From positions 639,674 to 703,673 of the forward strand of contig JAIUOF010000002.1 in NCBI GenBank assembly GCA_020161355.1: a stretch of 64,000 bases of DNA, written 5' to 3'. The notes beneath the pieces are model-generated. The model had not been told where the DNA came from. It ran no database searches and saw only the letters and a program-made list of their open reading frames with translations. This stretch comes from Bacteroidota bacterium. Lineage in GTDB: Bacteria; Bacteroidota; Bacteroidia; Cytophagales; Spirosomataceae. Of this stretch, positions 16,077 to 25,926 are shown piece by piece (position 1 is the first letter of the stretch; every line of letters begins with the position of its first letter). The position numbers and the translations under genes are program-made.

Positions 16077-17290
16077 ATTAACCTTATTTTACCTGTTAAT
16101 AAACTCTGCATCATGCCTTGCTTCATCATTTTGTTTTTCTCCAATTGCTTTTCCAATTCCTGAATTTCATTGTCCATATCAGATAGGATTTGGGCAATGC
16201 GGGTTTGTTCTGTTGGGTTTGGAATTGAAATTTCAATTGACTTTAGTTTGCTTGGACTAATTTCCAAAAATGTGCTACCACTTGCATTTTGAAGCATTAT
16301 CTGTTTCAAAGTCAGGATTAAATAATAGAGAAACTCATTGCTATTATCTTCCTTGACAATAAGTGATTGAAATCCTTGGTTGGTGCAGCTTTCAACTTTC
16401 AAGATACTTGCATCACCAATACTTGCTCTACTTGTCAGAAGTATAGTTCCAACGGGAAGTAATTTTGCAGAACTACTCATCAATCCTTCATGTGTAATTT
16501 TTCTAATACTCTCAAATGAATACTTTTTATCTCCAATTTCAGTAGGTGTGAACCAGTTTATATTTCCATTCCAATAACTTGCATTAAATGTGCTTGGTGT
16601 TCCACCTCCAACAACATCTGCTATTTCTCCTAGTGTTTTCTCCTCCCAACCCACTTTCGGTTTCAGCAACTCTTGCATTGCACCCGTTTTGATGTTTCGC
16701 TTCTTGGCAATGAGTTGTTCTAATTTTTGAATAAGTGTATCGGCATCATTTAAAGCGGTGGCAATGGCGGTTTGCTCATCTTTGGTGGGGGGAAGGGGAA
16801 TAGGAAATTCCCTAACAACATTGACATTTAAATTCTGAACACCAGCACCTGCAAACTGACCATTTTTAGCTAAAAATTTATACTTGGGGCTGTTTAATAA
16901 ATGCAGTAGGTAGTAGTTGTGAATTATAGTTTCATCAACTTTAATTAAAGTTAAACTGACGTAAATTGCAAACTCAAATTCTTCTTCGATAACTCCTGCT
17001 TCACCAATTCCAGCACCAACCCTTGTGTAGAGCAAATCACCTTTCCTTGGTGGATTATGCTTTGTGATTAAATCAAACAAACTCTTTGGGACATGTCTAA
17101 ACTTGTCATAAACTACTTTGCCATTTTGAACATTTTGAGCAGATAAAAATGGCTTACCAATGGAAGCATCAACATATTTAGGTGTTGCTGCTAAACCACA
17201 CGTAATAACTTTAGTTACATCCTGAAATCTTTTTACATCCCAATCATCAGGTATTAAACCAATATCTGTATGTTTAAATCCTTCTACCAT
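16073..17290 (-). CDS. hsdS: type I restriction-modification specificity subunit HsdS
   Basis: This 405-residue protein sets the DNA target of the HsdM methylase and HsdR nuclease. Two target-recognition domains are visible, starting at about residue 10 (DIGLIPDDWDVKRFQDV) and about 215 (KTLGEIADVVGGGTPST). Each ends in a P-x-P-x-x-EQ-x-I helix (FPIPLPPTKDEQTAIATALN and ISIPNPTEQTRIAQIL) leading into a coiled coil (DTLIQKLEQLIAKKRNIKTG and DNEIQELEKQLEKNKMMKQG). This is the standard bipartite HsdS plan. It overlaps hsdM by 7 bp. The recognised sequence cannot be deduced. Confidence 0.95.
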   Translation of the reverse strand: MVEGFKHTDIGLIPDDWDVKRFQDVTKVITCGLAATPKYVDASIGKPFLSAQNVQNGKVVYDKFRHVPKSLFDLITKHNPPRKGDLLYTRVGAGIGEAGVIEEEFEFAIYVSLTLIKVDETIIHNYYLLHLLNSPKYKFLAKNGQFAGAGVQNLNVNVVREFPIPLPPTKDEQTAIATALNDADTLIQKLEQLIAKKRNIKTGAMQELLKPKVGWEEKTLGEIADVVGGGTPSTFNASYWNGNINWFTPTEIGDKKYSFESIRKITHEGLMSSSAKLLPVGTILLTSRASIGDASILKVESCTNQGFQSLIVKEDNSNEFLYYLILTLKQIMLQNASGSTFLEISPSKLKSIEISIPNPTEQTRIAQILSDMDNEIQELEKQLEKNKMMKQGMMQSLLTGKIRLI

Positions 17291-19767
17291 TTGTAATTCA
17301 TAGTTTTTAAATGGTTTTCTACTTTGCTTGTTAGTAAAGCCACATCGCTGGTGAGTTTTGGCATGGGTATTTCATAACGGTCTGCCAGTTCTTTAATGCG
17401 TTGGGTAAGTCGGTGGCTAATATTGTCCATTTCGGTGCGTATGCGTTGCTCCATGTTTGCCATCCATTTCTTTTCCACCACAATGGTTTTTATTTCATCA
17501 ATACTCAGTTTGGGGTATTGGGCAATCACTTTCTTTTCAAGTTCAGCTTTGGCGGTTTTTATTTTGCTTTGGGTGTCGGCTTCTTCGTCCATCAATTTTT
17601 TGTAGGTTGCCAGCATATCAAATTCCTCAGCGTTTTCTTCGTTTCGTTTGCCGACTTCTTTTATTCCTTTACCTAAACTTGCTTTAGTGATTTTATAAGT
17701 TTTCTTTTCTTCGTTGTATTCTGTTGCCTCCCAAAGCAAACCATCTTCAACTGCATTTTCCTCCTTTAGCTCTTCCATTTTCGCATGCAGGGTTTCCGTT
17801 TTGGCTTCCAGTTCTTCAATGGCTTTTTGTTCTTTGGCAAAATATTCTTGTACCATCAAAGCGGGCGGTATCAATCTGCCTTCTAGTCCTTCAATACCTG
17901 CAATCTGTTTTACAATTTCCTTATCGCCTTTTTTGGTTTTCTTCTCTTTGCGTTTCACTTCGTTTCCTGCTGCCCAGCCATCAGCGGCAATTTCGTAAAA
18001 GTCGTCCTGCATGGCTTCAACGTTGCCGTCAGGACTCCAATAGTCCATCAGGTGCTGATACATAGCGTATTTGTCGGTCAGTTGTTTGTTGTCGTAATGT
18101 TTCAGCAGGTTTTCAGAAATGACGTGTATTTCGTGCTTCGGTCTTAGCCCTTTGTCCAATGCCTTGGTGTAGGCAATGGTTTCTGTTTTCCATTGTTCAA
18201 ATACCTGCTCCATTTTCTTGCCAAATGCGGTAAACTCAGGATGATTGAAAATGGTGTTTTTGATTTCATCACTGGCAATAATCAGTTCGTAAAAGTCGGG
18301 GCGTTTGTCAATGGCTTTGAACAAACCTGCTTTCAGTGTTGGGTAAATTTTCCAGTAATTCTCCAATGCTTCAATATCCCGCTTTGGAATACCCCCTAAC
18401 AAATGAGCTTCAATGTCTTGAATATCTTCCGCTTCCTGGCTGTCAATGTAGCGTGGAATGTTCAGGTTGTAGTCGTTTTTGGGGTCGGCTATTTCTGTAA
18501 TCGAGACCAAACGGGCATATGTTGCATCGCTTTCGTTTTGTGAATTAAAGGTGTCCACCATTTTGTGAATGTCCTGCTCACGAAGGCGGTTTTTATTTCC
18601 ATCTTTCTTGAAGCCTTTGCTGGCATCAATCATAAAAATGTGTGTCCGCTTGTCAGCATCTTCTTTATCCAGCACAATCAGCGAAGCGGCAATACCAGTT
18701 CCGTAAAATAAGTTGGGCGGCAAACCAATAATGGCTTTGATGTAACCCTTTTTAATTATCTGCTTGCGGATTTCAGCTTCTGCATTTCCACGGAATAATA
18801 CACCTAACGGCAAAACAATACACGCTTTACCTTTTGATTTCAAAGATTTAATCAGGTGCAATAGAAAAGCAAAGTCGCCATTCTTCTTTGGCGGAATAGC
18901 ATCGTATCCCTCAAAGCGTTTGTAGATGTCGTTCTGAGGGTCAAGTCCATTCATCCAAGCCTTGTAACTGAATGGAGGATTAGAAACAGCATAATCAAAT
19001 TGTTTGAGTTCACCTGTTTGGTCGTTCGTAAATAAGGGTGAAGCTATGGTATTGCCTTGAAGAATTTCAGCATCAGCAAAGTTGTGGAGCCACATATTCA
19101 TCACGGCTAATGCTCTGGTGGCATTGTCGTTTTCTTGTCCGTAAATAGTGATGCCCTGCGGAGCTATGTCTGCGGATTTCAGCAAAAGAGAACCCGAACC
19201 GCAGGTTGGGTCGTAAATTGTTTGGTCCTGGCTTGTGGATTTATTGATGCCAATAACCTGTGCCATTACACGAGAAACTTCCGAAGGTGTGTAGAACTGT
19301 CCTTTACTCTTTCCGCTTTCGGTGGCAAAGTGCCGCATCAGATATTCGTAGGCATCTCCCAATAAATCATCTCCATCAGCTCGATTAGCAGAAAAATTGA
19401 GTTCCGGTTTATTAAAGATATTGAGTAGGTTAGTTAAACGGTCAACCTTTTCTTTACCATTTCCCAATTTGGCATCATCGTTAAAATCGGCTTCTGTAAT
19501 AATACCAGAAAGGTTGTTATTCTTTGCAAACTCGCCAATTACTTTGTTTATTTGATCCCCAATGTCTGATTTACCTCTATGCACAAGCATATCATAAAAT
19601 GTAGTTCCTGTTTTGAGTTCCACTAAAGGGTCTTTTTTATCAGAAACGTATTTCATGAACAACATAACCAACACATAATCTTTGTATTGGCTAGCGTCCA
19701 TACTTCCTCTCAGTTCGTCACAACTTGCCCAAAGTGAGCTATACAATTCAGATTTTTTTATTGCCAT
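17284..19767 (-). CDS. hsdM: type I restriction-modification methylase subunit HsdM
   Basis: The product is an N6-adenine methylase of 827 residues. The N-terminal HsdM helical domain (LYSSLWASCDELRGSMDASQ) is followed by GQFYTPSEVSRVMAQ, the SAM-binding motif DPTCGSGSLL at about 186-195 and the catalytic NPPF at 263-266. The C-terminal third is longer than in classical HsdM and is coiled-coil-rich (Glu/Lys stretches from about 620 to 800), a plan seen in the longer HsdM proteins of Bacteroidota. It overlaps the reverse transcriptase gene by 10 bp at its start. Confidence 0.95.
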   Translation of the reverse strand: MAIKKSELYSSLWASCDELRGSMDASQYKDYVLVMLFMKYVSDKKDPLVELKTGTTFYDMLVHRGKSDIGDQINKVIGEFAKNNNLSGIITEADFNDDAKLGNGKEKVDRLTNLLNIFNKPELNFSANRADGDDLLGDAYEYLMRHFATESGKSKGQFYTPSEVSRVMAQVIGINKSTSQDQTIYDPTCGSGSLLLKSADIAPQGITIYGQENDNATRALAVMNMWLHNFADAEILQGNTIASPLFTNDQTGELKQFDYAVSNPPFSYKAWMNGLDPQNDIYKRFEGYDAIPPKKNGDFAFLLHLIKSLKSKGKACIVLPLGVLFRGNAEAEIRKQIIKKGYIKAIIGLPPNLFYGTGIAASLIVLDKEDADKRTHIFMIDASKGFKKDGNKNRLREQDIHKMVDTFNSQNESDATYARLVSITEIADPKNDYNLNIPRYIDSQEAEDIQDIEAHLLGGIPKRDIEALENYWKIYPTLKAGLFKAIDKRPDFYELIIASDEIKNTIFNHPEFTAFGKKMEQVFEQWKTETIAYTKALDKGLRPKHEIHVISENLLKHYDNKQLTDKYAMYQHLMDYWSPDGNVEAMQDDFYEIAADGWAAGNEVKRKEKKTKKGDKEIVKQIAGIEGLEGRLIPPALMVQEYFAKEQKAIEELEAKTETLHAKMEELKEENAVEDGLLWEATEYNEEKKTYKITKASLGKGIKEVGKRNEENAEEFDMLATYKKLMDEEADTQSKIKTAKAELEKKVIAQYPKLSIDEIKTIVVEKKWMANMEQRIRTEMDNISHRLTQRIKELADRYEIPMPKLTSDVALLTSKVENHLKTMNYKW

Positions 19768-22700
19768 TCTTCTTTTTCTTCGTTATTTTCTAAGCTGGAA
19801 TAATAATTATCAATTACAAACCAACCATTTTTAATTCTAGTTTTTACATCATTAAAATTCCAGTCAGGTGGAAGTGGTTTAAAGGATTTATCCTTGTCAA
19901 ATTGGGTTCTTTCGAAGTATTTAAGCTGAAACTCTCTAAGTTTTTTGATGTCAATTTCACCAACAATAATTGTATCATTTCTACCGCCCTTCAATTTAAG
20001 AATATCTTTTGTTGCGGTTTCTGATGGTTTTGTAACTCTGGAATCACCAAATTGGGAGGTGTTTACCTGAGCTATGTAACAATGCATATCCCTGCTTAAA
20101 GCCTCTACTATATTAGAAAAATAATGCGTGTCTTTGTTCCATTCCGAAGCAATCAGTAGATCAACTTTCGATTTAAACAAACTTCTATGGTGGGTATCGG
20201 CAAACTCAAAGCAGTAATACGATGTGAAATAGAGATTTTTCCAATTTATCAAATCATAAGAATGTAGTGGTTTGGGAACCTTATAACCAAACCCTCTGAT
20301 AATTAACTCCTCAAAATGTGCGTAATGATTTTTTAACCGGTACAAAACAACTGCATCTTTAATTCCATCAATTTCAAATGGAATTACATTAACAATAAAA
20401 TTGAAACAAATATCCTTAATATTCCAATGTTCCAAACCAGAAACTATGGCAAATTGATTTTTCTCAGCATATTTTGCCAATATCGAAACGTTTGAATAGG
20501 GTAGATAAGACTCCGGCAATAGAAACATCTCCACATTTTCATGGTTAGCCTCATTTAATAATTTAGCAAGCGATTGATACCTTGATCTGGAAAGATTAGG
20601 CTCCCCTTTAATGCTTGATTCGATATTCTCACTCAAAACATTGGTATTAGCGATAGCAATAGACAGATTTTTTGAAAACTTATTTTTCTGAGAAATGTGA
20701 ATTTCTGATTCTATTGGTTGATTATTGTCACTATCTGAATTTGTAATGCTAAAAGTTGATTTTAATTCAAATATTTTGTCAGCAATTGAAGAAGAGGATG
20801 GTACATGATTATTATTTATTGCCTTGTAATATGCTTTTGCTTTTTCCAACAAATTTGGACTGTAGAGATTAAAATCATCACATTTTACATGCCGTCCGTC
20901 TGTATCCAACACCCAATCATTCATGCTTGAATGTAATAATTCATTGGCTGAAGCAATACAACATTCCCAAAATTTCACCCTCCTGGGAGATAGTACCATT
21001 TTATGCCAATTAAGAGTACATTCTTTCGGATTTTCAAGGTTCTGAGGGAAATTACGGTCAATTAGATTGAAATCGCTCCCGGATTCGCATAATTCTGTAT
21101 AATTTAACAATGGATGAGCCACATAATGATGTCTTATAAGATTAGACCATCTATATATGAATGATTTATTTTTTATATCAACCGGTTGCTCTAAAAAAGG
21201 CCACAAATGGTTTGTGTCAAGATAATCATTGAATAATTGCATTTCATTTTTTATTGCATCATCCAGAATAAAATTAGGATTTAAGGAAATGGCTAATTCG
21301 CAAGATTCCATTAAATATTGAGATAGTGAAGGTGCTACATTAGATTGTTTGATTTCAGAAATTCCAATTTTTAAGTTCGAATTTCTTAAAATTATTATTT
21401 GATTTAATGTATGTTTAAAAAATGTTAAAAAACCGAAATGATCATTGTAAACCAGAAAATATGTAAATATTTTTTCCCACAGGTGGAAGTATTCTAGATT
21501 GTTGACACCTTTAAAAAGGCTTAATATTTTATCTCTTTCAATTGAATCGATGTTTGGATCTTTTTTTAATGCTGAAAATATCTTCTGAGCAAGAAAAATA
21601 CTTAATCCATATCGATTTTCCTGATAATCTTTGAGAGTTCGGATTTTCCCTTCAGTTCCATCGAAAATCAAATAATATGCCTGGTCATCAAAAGTCAAAT
21701 CCGCTTCCTTATCCTCTGGAATATCTCTAAATTCGCTTGCTCTTTCGTTTAATTCTTTTTTTAATTTATCAATAACTGCAATTGATTCATTTTTGTCAAA
21801 GTAATAGACCAATGTTTTTTCTGCTTGAATGTATAAATTCTCAACACAATTTATTTTGAATATCGATTTTGGGTTAGAAGACTTACAACATTCTGAATTT
21901 TTCTCTTCTTTCCCTTTTTCAAAGTTACCTGGAAAATCAACCAGCTTAACTAAAGGATATAAATGCTTAAGAATAAAACGAGAAGATTTTGAAACTTTAT
22001 AGTCATTTTGAAAATCATCTTCAGTGTTTGCAAAAGTGATTTTTTCATTACCATTTATGTTTTCCGTTTTTAAGTATTTGGCAAAACTAAAATCTACCTC
22101 TTCGCAAATATTATCAGGATTTATACAAGGATCTTTTAAAACAATAATTATGTCATCCACATAACGCCCGAAATAAGCATTTGGAATAGTTCTTTTCAAT
22201 CTTTTGTCGAAGTCATGTAAATAAAAGTTTGCCAAAACATAAGATGGGGCAAAGCCTATAGGAAGTATAAATCTCCCTTCTTTTATCTCATTAATTGATT
22301 TATCAGGATAATTTAAATCTTTAATTTTAAATGTATATACTTCAAGTATCTTTTTAAAAAGGTCATGAAGATTATTGCCGCCTTCATAGCCTTTCGTTTT
22401 ATTAAAAATTACCTTTTCAATATCTGTAAAATCAAACCTAACAGAATAGAAATAATCTTTAACATCCAGATTAATAAATGCTATATCAGAGCCGCTTTCT
22501 AATAAAGATTTTGCGGTATTAACTGCGTTGTCTCTCCATTTTTGGTATTGTACAAAATATGGTTTAAATAAAGCACTCCCTCCAACAATTTTTCGCTCCT
22601 TATCCTTATTAAGTATCAGCCTGTTTCCTATGCATGATTCATCCAGTTTTCTGTCTAGCTTATATCCAAACTCCATCAGCCATAAAATACCAATTAGATG

Positions 22701-23090
22701 CAATTCAATTGGAAAATCTGCAAAGACAGTTACTTTGTCTAATTTATAAGTGTCAGCAACCCGTTGATTAGTTAAAAAATTATTTGATTCCAGGCCTTTA
22801 TCAAATTTTTTAGGAAGAAATTTGAAATCTATTTTGTTTAAGTATTCATTAAATCCATTATCAATATGATTATTTTTAATTAATTTGGCTACTACATGAA
22901 GTTTTTCATCAAGGAGTTTAGTAATACCTTCTGAAGTCAAATCAGGAGTATTAACCCTACCTAAATTATTTTCTTCAAGTCCACATTCAAACAGTGCAAG
23001 CTTTTGTCTCAGGAACAAATCTGAGGAATCATGGTAAATGTGGGATTTCAATTTAATGTAAGCCTCTTTAAGATTGGGAAAAGAATTCAT
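19758..23090 (-). CDS. DRT1-type defence reverse transcriptase fused to a nitrilase-like domain (UG1)
   Basis: The 1110-residue protein has an N-terminal reverse transcriptase. Motif A is FINLDVKDYFYSV (catalytic Asp near 209), motif B is LPIGFAPSYVLANFYL (about 276-291) and the active-site YVDD is in GRYVDDIIIV (about 310-313). The last 300 residues resemble a carbon-nitrogen hydrolase: Glu in FLLPESYLP, Lys in LYRLKNHYAHFEE and Cys in TSYYCFEFAD give the E-K-C triad. RT plus nitrilase is the plan of the antiphage DRT1/UG1 family. I chose the ATG at 23090 because a TAnnTTTG element lies between it and the longer alternative start at 23147. It leads the RM operon. Confidence 0.9.
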   Translation of the reverse strand: MNSFPNLKEAYIKLKSHIYHDSSDLFLRQKLALFECGLEENNLGRVNTPDLTSEGITKLLDEKLHVVAKLIKNNHIDNGFNEYLNKIDFKFLPKKFDKGLESNNFLTNQRVADTYKLDKVTVFADFPIELHLIGILWLMEFGYKLDRKLDESCIGNRLILNKDKERKIVGGSALFKPYFVQYQKWRDNAVNTAKSLLESGSDIAFINLDVKDYFYSVRFDFTDIEKVIFNKTKGYEGGNNLHDLFKKILEVYTFKIKDLNYPDKSINEIKEGRFILPIGFAPSYVLANFYLHDFDKRLKRTIPNAYFGRYVDDIIIVLKDPCINPDNICEEVDFSFAKYLKTENINGNEKITFANTEDDFQNDYKVSKSSRFILKHLYPLVKLVDFPGNFEKGKEEKNSECCKSSNPKSIFKINCVENLYIQAEKTLVYYFDKNESIAVIDKLKKELNERASEFRDIPEDKEADLTFDDQAYYLIFDGTEGKIRTLKDYQENRYGLSIFLAQKIFSALKKDPNIDSIERDKILSLFKGVNNLEYFHLWEKIFTYFLVYNDHFGFLTFFKHTLNQIIILRNSNLKIGISEIKQSNVAPSLSQYLMESCELAISLNPNFILDDAIKNEMQLFNDYLDTNHLWPFLEQPVDIKNKSFIYRWSNLIRHHYVAHPLLNYTELCESGSDFNLIDRNFPQNLENPKECTLNWHKMVLSPRRVKFWECCIASANELLHSSMNDWVLDTDGRHVKCDDFNLYSPNLLEKAKAYYKAINNNHVPSSSSIADKIFELKSTFSITNSDSDNNQPIESEIHISQKNKFSKNLSIAIANTNVLSENIESSIKGEPNLSRSRYQSLAKLLNEANHENVEMFLLPESYLPYSNVSILAKYAEKNQFAIVSGLEHWNIKDICFNFIVNVIPFEIDGIKDAVVLYRLKNHYAHFEELIIRGFGYKVPKPLHSYDLINWKNLYFTSYYCFEFADTHHRSLFKSKVDLLIASEWNKDTHYFSNIVEALSRDMHCYIAQVNTSQFGDSRVTKPSETATKDILKLKGGRNDTIIVGEIDIKKLREFQLKYFERTQFDKDKSFKPLPPDWNFNDVKTRIKNGWFVIDNYYSSLENNEEKEEWQ

Positions 23091-23113
23091 GATTTTTTGG
23101 AAATAGAATAATG

Positions 23114-23121
23114 CAAAAGTA
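23114..23121 (-). promoter_or_regulatory. candidate -7 element of the DRT1-type I RM operon
   Basis: The minus strand reads TACTTTTG, an exact TAnnTTTG match, ending 24 nt before the DRT1 ATG. It would give a leader of about 15-20 nt and supports 23090 as the start. A -33 TTTG is not seen. Confidence 0.45.
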
Positions 23122-23230
23122 AGTAAAAACTTCTGTAAATGGCTCATTAAAAAAACTCGATGCTCTTTGAAATAAATTCGATCAATGAGTACCGAAAAAT
23201 AAAAATGGATTTCGAAAAAAATATAAAATT

Positions 23231-24604
23231 ATGAAAATTAGAAAGTTGCACATTTTTCTAGGATTAGGAGTATTATTGGGATCGTGTGGAAAAAATCCCC
23301 AAATAGCTGACTTAGCAGTTACAACACCGGTAACCTTTCGGGAAAACAAGGTTCTATTTGTTGAAGAAAATGAAAAAATTGGTGAAACAAGAAAACTTAA
23401 GTTTGCTTATGAAATTAACGAGAATAAGGAAAATGAAATAGAGAAACTAAAACCAATAGGGTGTGTTTTAAGAGGGGTGAGAATCCCTAAAACAAGTGAT
23501 TTTGAAAAACATACTGATATTGCTGTAGTAATAGATGTAGTAACAGCAGGAGCAACTAGTTTAACCTCTCTTGTCGTTTTTTATCAAAGAAATGTTACTG
23601 GAGGGCAGATGCTTAATTTTCAAGACTTACTTGTTTATTATGAGCCGGAATGGGACGGACTGACTCCGCCGTATTTTAGGGTGAGGCTTTTAGATGTTTT
23701 AAGTGAGAGAAACTTAAAGACTGTTGATATATTGGAGCAAGCAAATAAAATGTCTGCTAGCTTGGGTGGAATAATACCCCACCCTGTACTTCCGATTGTT
23801 CAAACAGCTGCAGAAGCAGCGAAGATGATTTTTGGAAACAAACAAAATAAGGTCATACTTGATTTTCAGGTTCAATTTTATTCTCCTGTACAGATTCAAG
23901 GTTCCAATTCTGAACTCCTTCCTTTGAGAAAAGGCGAGTGGGTAGTAGTAGGCAGAGAAGAATATGGAAGCTCAAGTTATTGGAAGAATAAATTTGAATT
24001 GGATGAAAGAACTGGGGAATTACTTATTGAGCCTTTTCAACAGAAAACAAATAATGCAGATAATTCAAATATTGAAAACTCTACTAAAAACGAAAATTCA
24101 GAAAATAAAAAAGATTTAAATGTTCCTAAATCTAAGGAATTACTAATAACTGAGACACCTTATGTTTCTTTAGTTTTATTCTCAGCTGATGCTGTTATAC
24201 CCAAACATATTTTAGATAGATCAAAAGTATTAATTGAGACTCTAGAATCTGCCTCTCAGCGAAACAATCTAGATGCATTAGGGAATTCAATTTCAGCATT
24301 AAGTACTTCATTCAAAGCTTACCAATTGGAAAGAAAAGTAAAAAAATATTTCTTGGGATCAGACTTCTTAGAATTAATTGAAGTTTTGAAAGAGCAAAAC
24401 GATGAAGATAATAAAAATAAACTATCCTCGGAAGAGACTAGTAGGTTAATTAGATTTTTTAATGATTTAACAAATGCTCAGGTATCAAGTATTGAAGATT
24501 TAGAAAAATGGCATGAAAAAAATAAAGGGGTAAAATTTGTCAAAGTGGAGAAAGAAGAATTAAAAACATTTATTTACGGGCAAAAATGGGAAATTCAAAA
24601 CTAG
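23231..24604 (+). CDS. lipoprotein of unknown function
   Basis: The 457-residue protein begins with a lipoprotein signal (MKIRKLHIFLGLGVLLGSCG, lipid-modified Cys at 19). The body has mixed beta and helical regions, a low-complexity Asn/Glu/Ser linker around residue 280-300 and a helical C-terminus. No domain is recognised. It is divergent from the DRT1 gene, with 140 bp between starts, and overlaps the next gene by 19 bp. Whether it belongs to the neighbouring defence operon or is independent cargo is open. Confidence 0.6.
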   Translation: MKIRKLHIFLGLGVLLGSCGKNPQIADLAVTTPVTFRENKVLFVEENEKIGETRKLKFAYEINENKENEIEKLKPIGCVLRGVRIPKTSDFEKHTDIAVVIDVVTAGATSLTSLVVFYQRNVTGGQMLNFQDLLVYYEPEWDGLTPPYFRVRLLDVLSERNLKTVDILEQANKMSASLGGIIPHPVLPIVQTAAEAAKMIFGNKQNKVILDFQVQFYSPVQIQGSNSELLPLRKGEWVVVGREEYGSSSYWKNKFELDERTGELLIEPFQQKTNNADNSNIENSTKNENSENKKDLNVPKSKELLITETPYVSLVLFSADAVIPKHILDRSKVLIETLESASQRNNLDALGNSISALSTSFKAYQLERKVKKYFLGSDFLELIEVLKEQNDEDNKNKLSSEETSRLIRFFNDLTNAQVSSIEDLEKWHEKNKGVKFVKVEKEELKTFIYGQKWEIQN

Positions 24605-25245
24605 TTAGAATTAGCGTAGTTATTGCAGTAATAATTCTTTTAGGACTTATTATTTATAGTAATTTTCTTGGGATCAATGAGAATAACTTGATTGAAAAAA
24701 TGAACATTCCAGATACAGAAGATGAATATTTAGAAACAGATGGAATTATAGTACCTGAACTAGATTCAATTGAAATTGAGCTATCAAACAGAATATCACC
24801 ACCAAATTATAATGTTCAAACAATATCAGCCCAGTTTTCTGAACACTACTCTGAAAGGATAGAAATATCCACAAATATGGATGATACAAAATCCTTAATT
24901 TCTAAGCTTTCCAATGAAATAAACAAAAACTTAAACTCCTGTAAAAACAAATATGATAATACTTCAGAAATCGCTATAGTCGAGATAGAGCCAGAATATT
25001 TCACCTATCAATATGTTAAAAAGCATATTTCTCAAGCAACTTATAAAATCAGGATAAACTGTGCTATTAATAATGTAGATAACAAAGAAACAATTTTGGA
25101 ATTAGAAAGTAATTCAATTGAAATAATCACTGAACCTAAAAATTATTTTAAAGCAATTAATTATAGTAATAGTGTTATGAAAAATTTTATTGAGGTTTTA
25201 AAATGTAGCCTCGATAATCTACAAAAAAATAAAACTGGGGTTTAG
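24586..25245 (+). CDS. single-pass membrane protein of unknown function
   Basis: The 219-residue protein has one N-terminal membrane helix (LVRISVVIAVIILLGLIIYS) and a periplasmic-type remainder with short strands and helices (MDDTKSLISKLSNEINKNLN). It is coupled by overlap to the lipoprotein gene, so the two probably form an envelope complex (inference). No family is recognised. Confidence 0.55.
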   Translation: MGNSKLVRISVVIAVIILLGLIIYSNFLGINENNLIEKMNIPDTEDEYLETDGIIVPELDSIEIELSNRISPPNYNVQTISAQFSEHYSERIEISTNMDDTKSLISKLSNEINKNLNSCKNKYDNTSEIAIVEIEPEYFTYQYVKKHISQATYKIRINCAINNVDNKETILELESNSIEIITEPKNYFKAINYSNSVMKNFIEVLKCSLDNLQKNKTGV

Positions 25246-25332
25246 TCACTTATTAGAAATAACAATGAAATTATATTTTTAAATAAAAAAAATAATTAGA
25301 TTTACATAAAGTTGTGTGGATTTAGTAGCAGG

Positions 25333-25366
25333 AAAGGTCTGGTCGTTTTGAGCCAGACCTTTTTTT
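25333..25366 (+). terminator. rho-independent terminator
   Basis: AAAGGTCTGG (25333-25342) pairs with CCAGACCTTT (25353-25362) around a 10-nt loop, followed by more T. It ends the lipoprotein/membrane-protein operon. Confidence 0.85.
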
Positions 25367-25482
25367 GTTTTCATGGTAATCTAAAGTACAGTCTGTCAAA
25401 ACAAAAAAATCTGGCATAGAAGTCAAAGGTAAAATAGATGCAATCCTTGGGTTTGATTTTACAATAAATCCATTTAAGAATT

Positions 25483-25499
25483 TCTTAAAATAGTATTAA
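25483..25499. repeat. 17-bp palindrome, possible operator
   Basis: TTTAAGAA-T-TTCTTAAA is a perfect palindrome around one base. It lies between two island operons and could be a regulator site; no regulator is tied to it. Confidence 0.4.
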
Positions 25500-25856
25500 T
25501 GGACATCAATAATATAAAGATTCAAAAAGCATTTTTCGTCTCCATCCGCATTTATCCACATTTATTAGCCATTTATTCGGAAAAATGCATAAACACTCCA
25601 TTTTTATAATCGTATTACAATGATTTATAGAATGGAAAAAGCATGAGAAAAAGATGATAAAAGGATAATTATTATATAAAAATTCAGAATCAAAAAAACT
25701 ATCTGAATTAATCGTAAAAGCAATAATGTAAAATAGACATCTCCTGTATAAAACAAACGAAGGAATATTTTTAAAGGTTTATTAAAAACACTAACACTTT
25801 AATAATCAACTAATTAACACAAATAGCGACAAATTGAAAAATTAGCCGCCAAAAAA

Positions 25857-25888
25857 TTTGGTAATAAAAAATCATGCTTTTATTTTTG
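25857..25888 (+). promoter_or_regulatory. Bacteroidota-type promoter of the excisionase-like operon
   Basis: TTTG at 25857-25860, then 20 bp, then TATTTTTG at 25881-25888 is a full match to the TTTG-N19-21-TAnnTTTG consensus. It places transcription start near 25895 and supports the ATG at 25927. Confidence 0.7.
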
Positions 25889-25926
25889 TCAAAAATTTTT
25901 TATCCACCAATCTAAATTTTAAATTC

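Larger units (their letters stand above)
25246..25926. other. 681-bp gene-free stretch with terminator, palindrome and promoter
   Basis: This stretch contains the terminator at 25333-25366, the 17-bp palindrome at 25483-25499 and an inverted pair GCATTTTTC/GAAAAATGC around 25529-25585 that encloses TTATCCACA (25552-25560, identical to the classical DnaA box). The strong promoter of the next operon is at 25857-25888. No gene is visible. Confidence 0.6.

Noticed and set aside
17396..18065. Several plus-strand frames opposite hsdM
   Set aside because: They lie within the coiled-coil end of hsdM and show no domain; codon composition is the mirror of hsdM.
23091..23147. Longer start for the reverse transcriptase gene (57 bases upstream)
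   Set aside because: The extra 19 residues look like a stray hydrophobic stretch and begin upstream of the candidate promoter element at 23114-23121.
25900..25908. Second DnaA-box-like site TTATCCACC
   Set aside because: One mismatch and overlap with the leader of the excisionase-like gene; two sites in A/T-rich DNA are not enough to call an origin.
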